48,626 bases of DNA from an uncultured Collinsella sp. (GTDB lineage: Bacteria; Actinomycetota; Coriobacteriia; Coriobacteriales; Coriobacteriaceae). The notes below the pieces were generated by a model, which saw nothing but the letters and a program-made list of their open reading frames with translations, was not told the DNA's origin and did no database searches. The translations under genes were made by a program, and so were the position numbers. Within the stretch, counting starts at the first letter, position 1. Every line of letters begins with the position of its first letter. The stretch is from assembly GCA_902470925.1 (NCBI GenBank), contig CABRIF010000004.1, forward strand, positions 1 through 48,626. The letters are read 5' to 3'. Below, piece after piece: positions 11,058 to 19,447 of this stretch.

Positions 11058-12272
11058 CTACGCCAGGCGGGCGAAGCGGCGCTTGCCCACCTGCAGCACG
11101 CGGCCGGCCTGCACCAGCTCAGAGGGCACGTTGTAGGTCTTGGGCGCCACCGGCTCGCCGTCGATCTTGACACCGCCGCCGTCGATGTCGCGGCGCGCCT
11201 GGCCGGCGCTCGGCACCAGGCCGGCAGCCTGCAGGACGGCGGGCAGATACACCAGACCCTCGTCGTTCACCTCAACCGCCACCGACACCTCGTCGATCTC
11301 GCTCGGCATCTCGTGGTTCTTGTGCACCTGGTCGAACTCCGCCTCGGCAGCGCGCGCCGCCTCGGCGCTGTGATAGGTGCTCACCAGGTCGCGAGCCAGC
11401 GCGCGCTTGAGCTCGTAGGGGTTGCCCGTGCCCTCGGCCAGCGCGGCCTCGATCGCGTCCACCTCGTCGGGCGCGCACGAGCTCGCCAGGCGGTAGTACT
11501 TGACGATCATCTCATCGGGGATGGACATGGTCTTGCCGAACATATCGGCCGGCTCGTCGGTGAGGCCGATGTAGTTGCCGTAGCTCTTGGACATCTTGCG
11601 CGTGCCGTCGGTGCCCTCGAGCAGCGGCATCGTGAGCGCGATCTGGGGCTCCATGCCCATCTTCTCCATGAGCTCACGGCCGGCGAGCAGGTTGAACAGC
11701 TGGTCGGTACCGCCCATCTCAACATCGGCCTCGATCTTGACCGAGTCGTAGGCCTGCATGACAGGGTAGAGGAACTCGTGCAGGGCGATGGGGGTCTGGG
11801 ACTGGTAGCGCTTCGTGAAGTCGTCGCGCTCCAGGATGCGCGCCACGGTGAACTTGGAGGCCACCTCGAGCAGGCCCTTGAGGTCCATGCTCAAGATCCA
11901 GTCGCCGTTGTGGACGATGGTGGTCTTCTCGGGGTCGAGGATCTTCATGGCCTGGGAGACGTAGGTCTGTGCGTTGGCCTCGACCTGCTCCTGGGACAGC
12001 TGAGGGCGCGTGGAGTTCTTGCCGGACGGGTCGCCGATCATGGCGGTGCCGTTGCCGATGATGAGCGTCACGCGGTGGCCGAGGTCCTGGAACTGGCGCA
12101 TCTTGCGCAGCGGCACGGCATGCCCCAGATGCAGGTCGGGGCTGGTGGGGTCGACGCCCAGCTTGATGTTGAGCGGCACGCCGCGCTCGAGCTTCTTTTT
12201 GAGGTCGGCCTCGGGCACGATCTTGGCGGCGCCGGAGGTGATGATGCGCATCTGCTCTTCTACAGGCAACAT
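11058..12272 (-). CDS. tyrS: Tyrosyl-tRNA synthetase
   Basis: Class I synthetase that charges tRNA-Tyr. 404 residues. The first signature is HLGH (in SPDLHLGHAVPL) and the second is KMSKS, the TyrZ-like type rather than the KFGKT type of E. coli TyrS; a C-terminal S4 RNA-binding domain follows. The start ATG at 12272 has AGGAAAGG at the right distance, and MLPVEEQ matches the usual family start, so the extra 17 in-frame residues upstream are dropped. No T-box leader was found upstream. Flanked on both sides by repeat-rich spacers. Confidence 0.95.
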   Translation of the reverse strand: MLPVEEQMRIITSGAAKIVPEADLKKKLERGVPLNIKLGVDPTSPDLHLGHAVPLRKMRQFQDLGHRVTLIIGNGTAMIGDPSGKNSTRPQLSQEQVEANAQTYVSQAMKILDPEKTTIVHNGDWILSMDLKGLLEVASKFTVARILERDDFTKRYQSQTPIALHEFLYPVMQAYDSVKIEADVEMGGTDQLFNLLAGRELMEKMGMEPQIALTMPLLEGTDGTRKMSKSYGNYIGLTDEPADMFGKTMSIPDEMIVKYYRLASSCAPDEVDAIEAALAEGTGNPYELKRALARDLVSTYHSAEAARAAEAEFDQVHKNHEMPSEIDEVSVAVEVNDEGLVYLPAVLQAAGLVPSAGQARRDIDGGGVKIDGEPVAPKTYNVPSELVQAGRVLQVGKRRFARLA

Positions 12273-12890
12273 AAGGTGCACCTTTCCTGCAAGGTCATAG
12301 CACCCTCGCCGCGTTGTGCGCAAGCGTCAAACGGGCGGTGCTGGAACGACATATGGGCATAAGTGTAGCCGAGTTGCCCGGTCTGCGCCATGCGCGGAAG
12401 CGGGTACGGTGAAGCGAGCGGGGCTGGCCTGGCCGTAGGCGGAAGGCACGAGGCGGGGCTGGCTTTGCATCACAAAGGTGGGACGAAGCGGCAAAGGGCG
12501 GGGCAACGAGAAGCCGGCCCCGCCGCAGATGCCGAGCGCGCGACGAAGCCAGCCTCGCAGCAAGTCATGGTGACGCAACGGTGCAAGCCGCGCAGAGCAG
12601 GAAGCGGGCGCGGCTGCGAGGCGCGCTGCCGGGCCTCCTTCCCCTATGTCCACTGGGCGGCGCCGGCCTCACCGCCCGCAACGGGCATACGAACGCGCAG
12701 CCCGCTGCCGGTCCACACCCCTGCCCGCTGGGCGCCATCGCGCCTGCGGGCTTGACGCACCCGCAGCGGGACCGCCCGCATCGGGATCAGGCGCCTGCGG
12801 GACCCCGCCCATGTCGTGCATATCGGTGCAGGCAACCTATCGGCACGCAGCAGCCAGACGTCGGTACTACGAGACGTCGGCACACAACAG
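12273..12890. other. Low-complexity spacer upstream of tyrS
   Basis: About 620 bp of GC-rich, weakly repetitive sequence (recurring GCGGGGCTGGC and CGCCTGCGGG words). It should carry the tyrS promoter; a TACACT near 12362-12367 on the minus strand is a possible -10 without a good -35. No T-box signature (TGGNACCGCG) and no gene were found. Confidence 0.5.
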
Positions 12891-15011
12891 CTAGACGGCG
12901 GCGTCGAAGATGCGCGTGCGGCCGAGGGCATCGACCCGCACCGGCAAGCGCGCGCCGTCGGCATCCACCAGCACGCGGTCGCCTGCCTGCGATGCCAGGC
13001 GACGCGGGCACGCTCGGCAGCAACCGCGTGGGGCATCCGCGCCGGCGTGCGGCTCCGCTGCCGTCGCATCCGCTGCGGCCTCGGCAGCCGAGCGGGCGCA
13101 CGGGCCCTCAGCGGTCAACAGGCAATGCTCGGTCACCATGAGCTGCGCATGAGGCTCGAGCTGCACCAACGGTGCCACCTCGACCTCCGGCACGGCCGCC
13201 GCGATCGCGCGCATCTCATCGGCGGCGAGCTCGTAGGGCAGCCACACCCGCCGCGCGCCGAGCGCGGCCAGCCAGCGGACCGTCCGCGCGTTCCACACCG
13301 GAATCGGCGGCGCCACCTCCCACGCCGCCCCGGCAGCGCGCGCCGCCTCAATCTGGGAGAGGTTGCGGCACACAACCGCCGCCGCCCGCCGGCACAGCGC
13401 CTCGACGCGGGCGGCAGACGCCGCGCGGGCCACCTCGTCGAGCACCACCGTGAGCGTGGGCACCAACGGCTCCCAGGCATCCGCATCGGCCTCAAGCAGA
13501 CGATGGGCGAACACCACGGGCGTGCAAGGGACTGCAGGCACGCAAGGGGTCGTGGACACGCAGGAGGCTGCGACGGCCACTTCGCCCGCGCTCGGCGCAT
13601 CCGTCAACTCAGCACCCAGCGCAACCGCAGACCCCGCGCCCGCGTCCCCTTTCGCCACGCCGGCCCGTTTCCGTCGACGGTGGCTCGGCGCCGAGACCTC
13701 CTGCCCGGCCGCGCCGCCCGACAGACGCGCCTCCTCATCGCGCAGGGCCGCGATGGCCCGCGCGCTTTCCTCCACGGCCCGAACGCTGCGCACCACATGC
13801 ACCGCGCTGCCCACCTCGACCTTGCGCTTGCAGCGCAGGCGCACCGCCGAGCCGACCGGCACATCCTGCGGGCACGCCACCTGAGGCCAGCGCGTCGGCA
13901 CGTCGCGGACCGCATCGGCCGCCGGCGTCGAGCGGATCTCCAGCGTGTCGCCCGCCTCAACCGCCCGCTCGAAGGCGATGCGCGCCCACTCGTGCCCGCG
14001 CTCGATAACCTCGCCCACGCACAGGCCCTGGTTGATGGCGCGCTCTCGGCTCATGAGCCCCGAGCCGGTCCGACCACGCAGGTAGCCATCGGTGAATCCG
14101 CGGTTGAACGAGCGCGCCAGCTGGTCGGTGAGCGCCCGCGCCCCAGGCTCGCATCCGGCGCCCACGGCATCGAGCGCCGCACGGTAGGCGCGCACGACGT
14201 TGTATACGTAATCGGGCGCCTTCATGCGCCCCTCGATCTTGAGGGCGGCCACGCCGGCGGCCGCAAGCTCGCCCACATGGCCCACCGACAGGTAGTCGCG
14301 CGGGCACAGCAGCCTGTCGCCGGCGGCCTGTCGCCGCAGGCGCGGATCCGGCTCGTCGGGGCGCACCCCCGCCAGCACCCGACCGGAGGCGTCCTCGAGC
14401 GCGTAGGCCATCCGGCACGGCTGCGCGCAGTCGCCGCGCATCGCGGAGCGGCCGCGGCGCACCGCCGAGAAGGAGCAGGCTCCCGAGTAGCAGATGCAGA
14501 TGGCCCCATGGCAGAAGGCCTCGACCTCCACGCCGGCGGCAGCCAGCGCGGCCAGCTCCTCGAGCGACAGCTCGCGGGCGCAGGTCACCCGGCTGACCCC
14601 AAGCTCGCGGGCGGCCAAGCGCGCGGCCGCCGCATCCTGGACGCCCGCCTGCGTGGACAGGTGCAGCTCGGCTGCGGGCACCGCGCGCCTCAGCTCGAGT
14701 GCCAGGCCCGGATCGGCCACGATGAAGGCATCGGCGCCGGCGGCGTGGGCCCGGGCGGCAAGGTCCACCGCGCCGGCGAGCTCTCCCTCATGCAGGCAGG
14801 CATTCAGCGTCACATAGACACGCGCCCCGTGCGCATGGGCGAGCGCGCACGCCGACGCCAGCTGCGCCAGCGAAAAGCCGGCGTTGCCCGCCCGCGCGCT
14901 GTAGGCCCCCAGCCCCGCGTACACCGCATCGGCCCCGGCCGCCACCGCGGCGCGCAGCGCGTCGGGCGTCCCGGCGGGCGCCAGCAGCTCCGGCAGCCTC
15001 GTCATCGTCAT
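12891..15011 (-). CDS. U32 family peptidase / RlhA-like protein
   Basis: A 706-residue member of peptidase family U32. N-terminal TIM-barrel half (ELLAPAGTPDAL, then DAVYAGLG) followed by the U32 signature EAFCHGAICICYSGACSFS and a further Cys pair in GDCAQPCRM; the cysteines are of the type that bind an Fe-S cluster in related proteins. A collagenase-like region and a Cys-rich C-terminus (CCRACPRRL) follow. Some members (RlhA, TrhP) hydroxylate rRNA or tRNA with prephenate-dependent chemistry, others are annotated as proteases; which applies here cannot be told. AAGGAGG stands eight bases before the chosen ATG. It is divergent from the penicillin-binding protein gene. Confidence 0.88.
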   Translation of the reverse strand: MTMTRLPELLAPAGTPDALRAAVAAGADAVYAGLGAYSARAGNAGFSLAQLASACALAHAHGARVYVTLNACLHEGELAGAVDLAARAHAAGADAFIVADPGLALELRRAVPAAELHLSTQAGVQDAAAARLAARELGVSRVTCARELSLEELAALAAAGVEVEAFCHGAICICYSGACSFSAVRRGRSAMRGDCAQPCRMAYALEDASGRVLAGVRPDEPDPRLRRQAAGDRLLCPRDYLSVGHVGELAAAGVAALKIEGRMKAPDYVYNVVRAYRAALDAVGAGCEPGARALTDQLARSFNRGFTDGYLRGRTGSGLMSRERAINQGLCVGEVIERGHEWARIAFERAVEAGDTLEIRSTPAADAVRDVPTRWPQVACPQDVPVGSAVRLRCKRKVEVGSAVHVVRSVRAVEESARAIAALRDEEARLSGGAAGQEVSAPSHRRRKRAGVAKGDAGAGSAVALGAELTDAPSAGEVAVAASCVSTTPCVPAVPCTPVVFAHRLLEADADAWEPLVPTLTVVLDEVARAASAARVEALCRRAAAVVCRNLSQIEAARAAGAAWEVAPPIPVWNARTVRWLAALGARRVWLPYELAADEMRAIAAAVPEVEVAPLVQLEPHAQLMVTEHCLLTAEGPCARSAAEAAADATAAEPHAGADAPRGCCRACPRRLASQAGDRVLVDADGARLPVRVDALGRTRIFDAAV

Positions 15012-15294
15012 CGCCTCGGCCTCCTTGCCCTCTTACTGGTATCTTCCATCGGCCGCGGCAAGCACATGCGTCCGCGCGGCACCTCGCCTGGGGCCATAGC
15101 CGTACAGGCGCGGCGCGCCCATTGTCCCAGAGCCGCCGCCGGCGCACCCACCGCGCATCTGGAGTTTCCCTTAAACCTCCCCATGCTCGGCATCACCTGC
15201 CACCCCGATGCGCTACTGTGTATTGAATCTATGTGCGCCGCCTGCCGAGCGCACCGCGACCAACACGTTCGACCATCCCCGTAGGAGGTTGTCT

Positions 15295-17520
15295 ATGGGT
15301 CCTCGCCAGCGCCACGTACGCCAGCGCACCAAGACGCATGTCGTCCCCATCACCATCGTCTCGTTTTTCGGCTTCATGCTCATCGCCGGCGTGGCCTTCG
15401 GCATCGGCATGCTGGGCAACGTCCAGCGATGGCTGCAGGACCTGCCCGACTACACCGACGCCAAGCAGTACCTGGTGAGCGAGCCCACCCACATCCTCGA
15501 CGCGCAGGGCAACGAGATCGCCACCTTCTTCGTGCAGAACCGCGAGAGCGTCACGCAGGACCAGGTGTCGCCCTATGTGCTCAAAGGCACCGTCGACGTT
15601 GAGGACGAGCGCTTCTACGAGCACAACGGCGTCGACATCATCGGCATCGGCCGCGCTATCATCGCGCAGCTCACCGGCCGCTCCGAGGGCGCCTCCACCA
15701 TCACCCAGCAGCTCGTGCGCAACACCATCCTGTCTGAGGAGCAGTTCGACCAGACCATCGAGCGCAAGGTGCGCGAGGCCTACCTCGCCATCAAGATGGA
15801 GGAGATCTACTCCAAAGACGAGATCTTGATGATGTACCTCAACACCATCTACTACGGCCACGGCGCCTACGGTATCCAGGCGGCCGCCAAGACCTACTTC
15901 TCCAAAAACGCCAGCGACCTCACCCTGGCCGAGGCCGCGCTGCTGATCGGCCTGCCCAACTCGCCGTCCTACTACGACCCCACCGTCAACCCCGACGCCG
16001 CCGTCGAGCGCCGCAACAAGGTCCTCGACAACATGCTGCGCATGGGCGATATCACCCAGGAGGAGCACGACGCCGCCCAGGCCGAGGCACTCACCCTGAA
16101 CGTCACCGAGACGTCCGACTCCGGCATCACCGTGTACTCCCAGCCCTACTTCGTGGACTACGTGAAGTCCCTGCTGCAGGAGGAGTTCTCCACCGACGTC
16201 CTGTTCAAGGGCGGCCTCACGGTGAAGACCACCATCGACCCCACGGTCCAGGCCGCCGCCGAGCAGGCCGCCGTGGGCAACATCAACAAGTACAGCGCCG
16301 CCAACGACCTCAACATCGGCATGACGGTCATCGACCCCAAGACCGGCTACATCAAGGCCATGGTGGGCGGGCGCGACTACAACGACAGCGACGCGCACAC
16401 CAACCACGCCATCACGCGGCGCCAGCCCGGTTCGGCCTTCAAGGTGTTCACCCTGGCCACCGCGATCAAGATGGGCATGAACCCCACCGTGCGCGTGAAC
16501 TGCAACTCGCCGCTCACCTGGAAGCTGTCCGACGGCACCACCTACAACGCGCAGAACTACGGCGGGGCGAGCTACGGCACGCTCACGCTGGCCCGCGCCA
16601 CCGAGCTGTCCTCGAACACCGGCTACATCCAGGTGGCCGAGGCGATCGGCAACCAGAACATCCTGGAAACCTGCCGTACGCTGGGGCTCGACACCTCCAA
16701 CATGGATGACACCCTGTCGATGACCCTCGGTACGGGCTCGGTGTCCACCCTCGGCATGGCCGAGGCGTTCGCCACCTTCGCCAACGGCGGCTACCACCGC
16801 GAGTCGGTGGCCATCACCGAGATCGACTCGCGCGACGGCAAGGTGCTCTACCAGCACCAGGACGCGCCCGAGCAGGCGCTCACCACCGGTCAAGCCGAGG
16901 CGGTCACCCAGGTGCTGGAAGGCGTCATGACCAGCGGCACCGGCCGCAGCGGCAACCCCTGGATCGACCAGCCCATCGCGGGCAAGACCGGTACCGCCGG
17001 TACCGCCAGCGAGACGACCGACCTGTGGTTCTGCGGCTACAGCCCGCAGTACGCCGTCTCCATCTGGGTGGGCCACTCGGGCAGCAACGCCGCCATCTAT
17101 GGCCTGCACACGAGTGAGATGGTCCTGCCGGTGTTCAAGACCTTCATGAGCACGATGCTGTCCGGCACGGCACGCGAGGAGTTCCCCACCGGCGACGCGC
17201 CCGAGTACAAGGCGAATTCCACGTGGACCTTCTCCAAGACCAACGCGAAGTCCGAAAAGCAGCAGGAGCAGGGCGGCCAGATCACCGAGGAGGGCACTGT
17301 CACCGAGGAGCAGCAGTCCGACAGCACCGACACGAGCGGCACGGGCAACGGCGGCACCGACTCGGGCTCCGGCGGCACCGACAACAGCGGCAACAACAGT
17401 GGAACCGATTCAGGTAACGGCGGGACCGACGGGGGCACCGACTCAGGTTCCGGCGGCTCCGGCAACAACGGCGGAACCGATAACGGCGGCACCGTGACCC
17501 CCGATCCGCCCACCGGCTGA
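15295..17520 (+). CDS. Class A penicillin-binding protein (transglycosylase/transpeptidase)
   Basis: Bifunctional peptidoglycan synthase of 741 residues, anchored by one membrane helix (about 17-39). The GT51 glycosyltransferase domain has EDERFYEH (catalytic Glu103) and GASTITQQLVRN (132-143). The transpeptidase has the SxxK serine at 380 (SAFK), SSN at 439-441 and KTGT at 564-567. The last ~90 residues are a Gly/Ser/Thr/Asp/Asn linker (GGTDSGSGG repeats) ending in prolines, typical of a flexible extracellular tail in Gram-positive PBP1 proteins. The start at 15295 is set by TAGGAGGT upstream. A strong terminator follows, so it is probably monocistronic. Confidence 0.95.
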   Translation: MGPRQRHVRQRTKTHVVPITIVSFFGFMLIAGVAFGIGMLGNVQRWLQDLPDYTDAKQYLVSEPTHILDAQGNEIATFFVQNRESVTQDQVSPYVLKGTVDVEDERFYEHNGVDIIGIGRAIIAQLTGRSEGASTITQQLVRNTILSEEQFDQTIERKVREAYLAIKMEEIYSKDEILMMYLNTIYYGHGAYGIQAAAKTYFSKNASDLTLAEAALLIGLPNSPSYYDPTVNPDAAVERRNKVLDNMLRMGDITQEEHDAAQAEALTLNVTETSDSGITVYSQPYFVDYVKSLLQEEFSTDVLFKGGLTVKTTIDPTVQAAAEQAAVGNINKYSAANDLNIGMTVIDPKTGYIKAMVGGRDYNDSDAHTNHAITRRQPGSAFKVFTLATAIKMGMNPTVRVNCNSPLTWKLSDGTTYNAQNYGGASYGTLTLARATELSSNTGYIQVAEAIGNQNILETCRTLGLDTSNMDDTLSMTLGTGSVSTLGMAEAFATFANGGYHRESVAITEIDSRDGKVLYQHQDAPEQALTTGQAEAVTQVLEGVMTSGTGRSGNPWIDQPIAGKTGTAGTASETTDLWFCGYSPQYAVSIWVGHSGSNAAIYGLHTSEMVLPVFKTFMSTMLSGTAREEFPTGDAPEYKANSTWTFSKTNAKSEKQQEQGGQITEEGTVTEEQQSDSTDTSGTGNGGTDSGSGGTDNSGNNSGTDSGNGGTDGGTDSGSGGSGNNGGTDNGGTVTPDPPTG

Positions 17521-17546
17521 TCCGCGCAACGCCGCACCGTGCACAC

Positions 17547-17594
17547 GCGCCGTCGCCCTCAGGCATCCCGCCTGCCGGCGACGGCGCGTTTTTC
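17547..17594 (+). terminator. Strong intrinsic terminator of the PBP gene
   Basis: Perfect eleven-base stem (GCGCCGTCGCC/GGCGACGGCGC) with a nineteen-base loop, followed directly by GTTTTTC, 27 bases after the stop codon. Confidence 0.92.
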
Positions 17595-17700
17595 ATGCGG
17601 CGGCGGCCAGCATTTACTTGAGGACCAACGACGCATGCTATTCCGAGCAGTCATTACGACCAAGCATCATTCCGTGTTCGACCGCCGGTGCCCTCCAACA

Positions 17701-17733
17701 GCAAAGGCCGAGAGAGCAGGTGCCCTCCCGGCC
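17701..17733 (-). terminator. Probable terminator of argR
   Basis: On the minus strand a twelve-pair stem (two G-U pairs) with loop ACCT, then TTTGCTGTT. It lies about 125 bases past the argR stop and faces the PBP terminator. The remaining spacer (17595-17856) shows nothing else. Confidence 0.65.
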
Positions 17734-17856
17734 TATTCGAAACATGGCTCCATGAGCCGCCTTCTACCTTCTAGCGTGCGGGGACGCTCGCCCTTGCCGA
17801 GCTCGCCCCCACCGCGTGCAGCGCCGGCGACACCCGACGGCGCGCCGTCAGCGGCG

Positions 17857-18294
17857 TTAGCGGCGGACGTTGCGCAGCTTGTTGATCATGCCGGCGAAGC
17901 GCTCGCCGTCCTCAGCCGTCTGCGCGATCACGAGGATCGTGTCGTTGCCGGCCAGCGAACCGAGCACGTCGGGCAGATCGGCCGCATCGATGGCGGCAGC
18001 GATACCCGAGGCGGTGCCGGGCTGCGCCTTCACGAGCACCAGGTTGTCGGTGCGCTGCACGCCGATGACCAGTTCGGAGACCATGCGCTGCAGGTGCAGA
18101 TCCTCAGCCAGCACATACACGCCCTCGGGCAGCTTGCGCAGCCCCATGTCGGCGATATCGCGTGATACCGTAGCCTGCGTGCAGTCGAATCCGCATGCCT
18201 TGAGCTCCGTTACCAACATGCGCTGGGTGCGCACGTTGCGGTCTCGCACGATCTCGCGGATGGCATCCTGCCGTCCGTTGCGCCTCTTCGCCAT
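17857..18294 (-). CDS. argR: Arginine repressor ArgR/AhrC
   Basis: A 145-residue arginine-dependent repressor/activator. The N-terminal winged helix carries the recognition segment CTQATVSRDI, with the family SR motif; the C-terminal half has GTASGIAAAID and the GNDTIL segment that binds arginine and forms the hexamer. GGGAGG precedes the ATG at a proper distance. No arginine biosynthesis or deiminase genes are nearby, so it acts at distant operons. Convergent with the PBP gene. Confidence 0.95.
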   Translation of the reverse strand: MAKRRNGRQDAIREIVRDRNVRTQRMLVTELKACGFDCTQATVSRDIADMGLRKLPEGVYVLAEDLHLQRMVSELVIGVQRTDNLVLVKAQPGTASGIAAAIDAADLPDVLGSLAGNDTILVIAQTAEDGERFAGMINKLRNVRR

Positions 18295-18392
18295 ACCGGC
18301 CTCCCATTCGTCAAGCGCATCAACGCATCCTGCGCGATACTCGGTGTCGGTTTACCACCTTATTGACCCATGGTACATGAGAACAGGCCCGT

Positions 18393-18420
18393 TGAATAGA
18401 AAGTTCCAGTTTTGTAACAA
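18393..18420 (-). promoter_or_regulatory. Candidate argR promoter
   Basis: Minus-strand TTGTTA (18420-18415), a 16-base gap, TATTCA (18398-18393), in an AT-rich patch about 100 bases before the argR start. TATTCA resembles half an ARG box, which would fit autoregulation, but no full palindrome is seen. Confidence 0.4.
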
Positions 18421-18510
18421 TCGTGCATAGAGAATGGCAACGCCTAGGCATGCGAACCGGACGGTGCATGGGATCGTGACCGGCGCGCGGCGGCATCGGA
18501 GGCCGACGGT

Positions 18511-19371
18511 CTACGCGATCGGCGTGAGCGCGCCCTCGTCGTAGGTCACGGCCATGAAGCACAGGCCGCGGGCGGGGGCGGTGGGACCGGCAGCCCGACG
18601 GTCGCAGGCCGCGAGTGCCTCGGCGAGCCATGCGGGATCGCGACGATGCGCGCCGACCTCAACCAGGCTGCCCACGATCGTGCGCACCATGGAATGCAAA
18701 AACGCGTTGCCGGTGATGGTGAACGCCAGATGCTCCTCCCCCAGCTCGCCGGCGTGCGCGAACGACACCGCGTGCACATTGCGGCATGTGGGCTTCCCCA
18801 CCGCCGAGGCCACCTTGCAGAAACTCTTGAAATCGTGCTCCCCCACCAGACACGCGGCCGCCCGCTCCATCGCCTCCACGTCGAGCGGATGCCGATGCCA
18901 CCAGGTCACATGGCGCGTGAGCAGCGGCCGGGCGTCGCCGGTGGCGATGCGGTAGGTGTAGGTGCGCGCCCGTGCGTCGAAGCGAGCGGAGAATCCGGGG
19001 GCGGCCCGATACACCTCGCCCAGCGCGATGTCGTCGGGCAACAGCGCCGCCATGGCGCGCATCCACCGGCTCCGCGTGATGGCGAGCTCGGCCTCGGTTG
19101 CCGGCACGCTCACGTACTGCGCGATGGCGTGCACCCCGGCATCGGTGCGGCCGGCGCAGGTGAGGTCGATCGGCCGACGCAGAAACGTCTCCAGCGCCCG
19201 GCGCAGCTCGCCGGCGACCGTCCTGATGCCGGGCTGCTCGGCGAAGCCCGAGAAGGCGGCGCCGTCGTAGCCCAGACGGAACACCAGCGTGCCGTCGAGC
19301 GGATCGGGCATGGTATAGGCGCCCGTGTTGTCCTGAGGCATGGTGCAGGCACCTGTGTTGTCCTGAGGCAT
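18511..19371 (-). CDS. truA: tRNA pseudouridine(38-40) synthase TruA
   Basis: Makes pseudouridine at positions 38-40 of the tRNA anticodon arm. 286 residues from the ATG at 19371. The catalytic aspartate is in CAGRTDAGVHA, and the RARTYTYRI and GNAFLHSMVRTIVG blocks are typical. It lies 76 bp after the ECF transporter gene and in the same direction, as in Firmicutes. The first 20 codons are two copies of a ten-codon repeat, each starting with ATG, so three possible starts exist (19371, 19341, 19311); only the first has AAGGGAGG upstream, though rather close. Confidence 0.95.
   Translation of the reverse strand: MPQDNTGACTMPQDNTGAYTMPDPLDGTLVFRLGYDGAAFSGFAEQPGIRTVAGELRRALETFLRRPIDLTCAGRTDAGVHAIAQYVSVPATEAELAITRSRWMRAMAALLPDDIALGEVYRAAPGFSARFDARARTYTYRIATGDARPLLTRHVTWWHRHPLDVEAMERAAACLVGEHDFKSFCKVASAVGKPTCRNVHAVSFAHAGELGEEHLAFTITGNAFLHSMVRTIVGSLVEVGAHRRDPAWLAEALAACDRRAAGPTAPARGLCFMAVTYDEGALTPIA
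19312..19371 (-). repeat. 30-bp tandem duplication at the truA start
   Basis: Units 19342-19371 and 19312-19341 differ at four positions (minus strand both begin ATGCCTCAGGACAACAC). Each encodes MPQDNTGA-x-T. The second copy duplicates the start codon but not the ribosome binding site. Confidence 0.9.
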
Positions 19372-19447
19372 GGACCTCCCTTTCAAACCTGCGCACCCGG
19401 GCGCGGGCACAACCACCCGGCCGCGGATGCGAACAGCATCATCGAAC

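Noticed and set aside
12273..12890. T-box riboswitch upstream of tyrS
   Set aside because: No TGGNACCGCG antiterminator word and no clear specifier hairpin on the minus strand.
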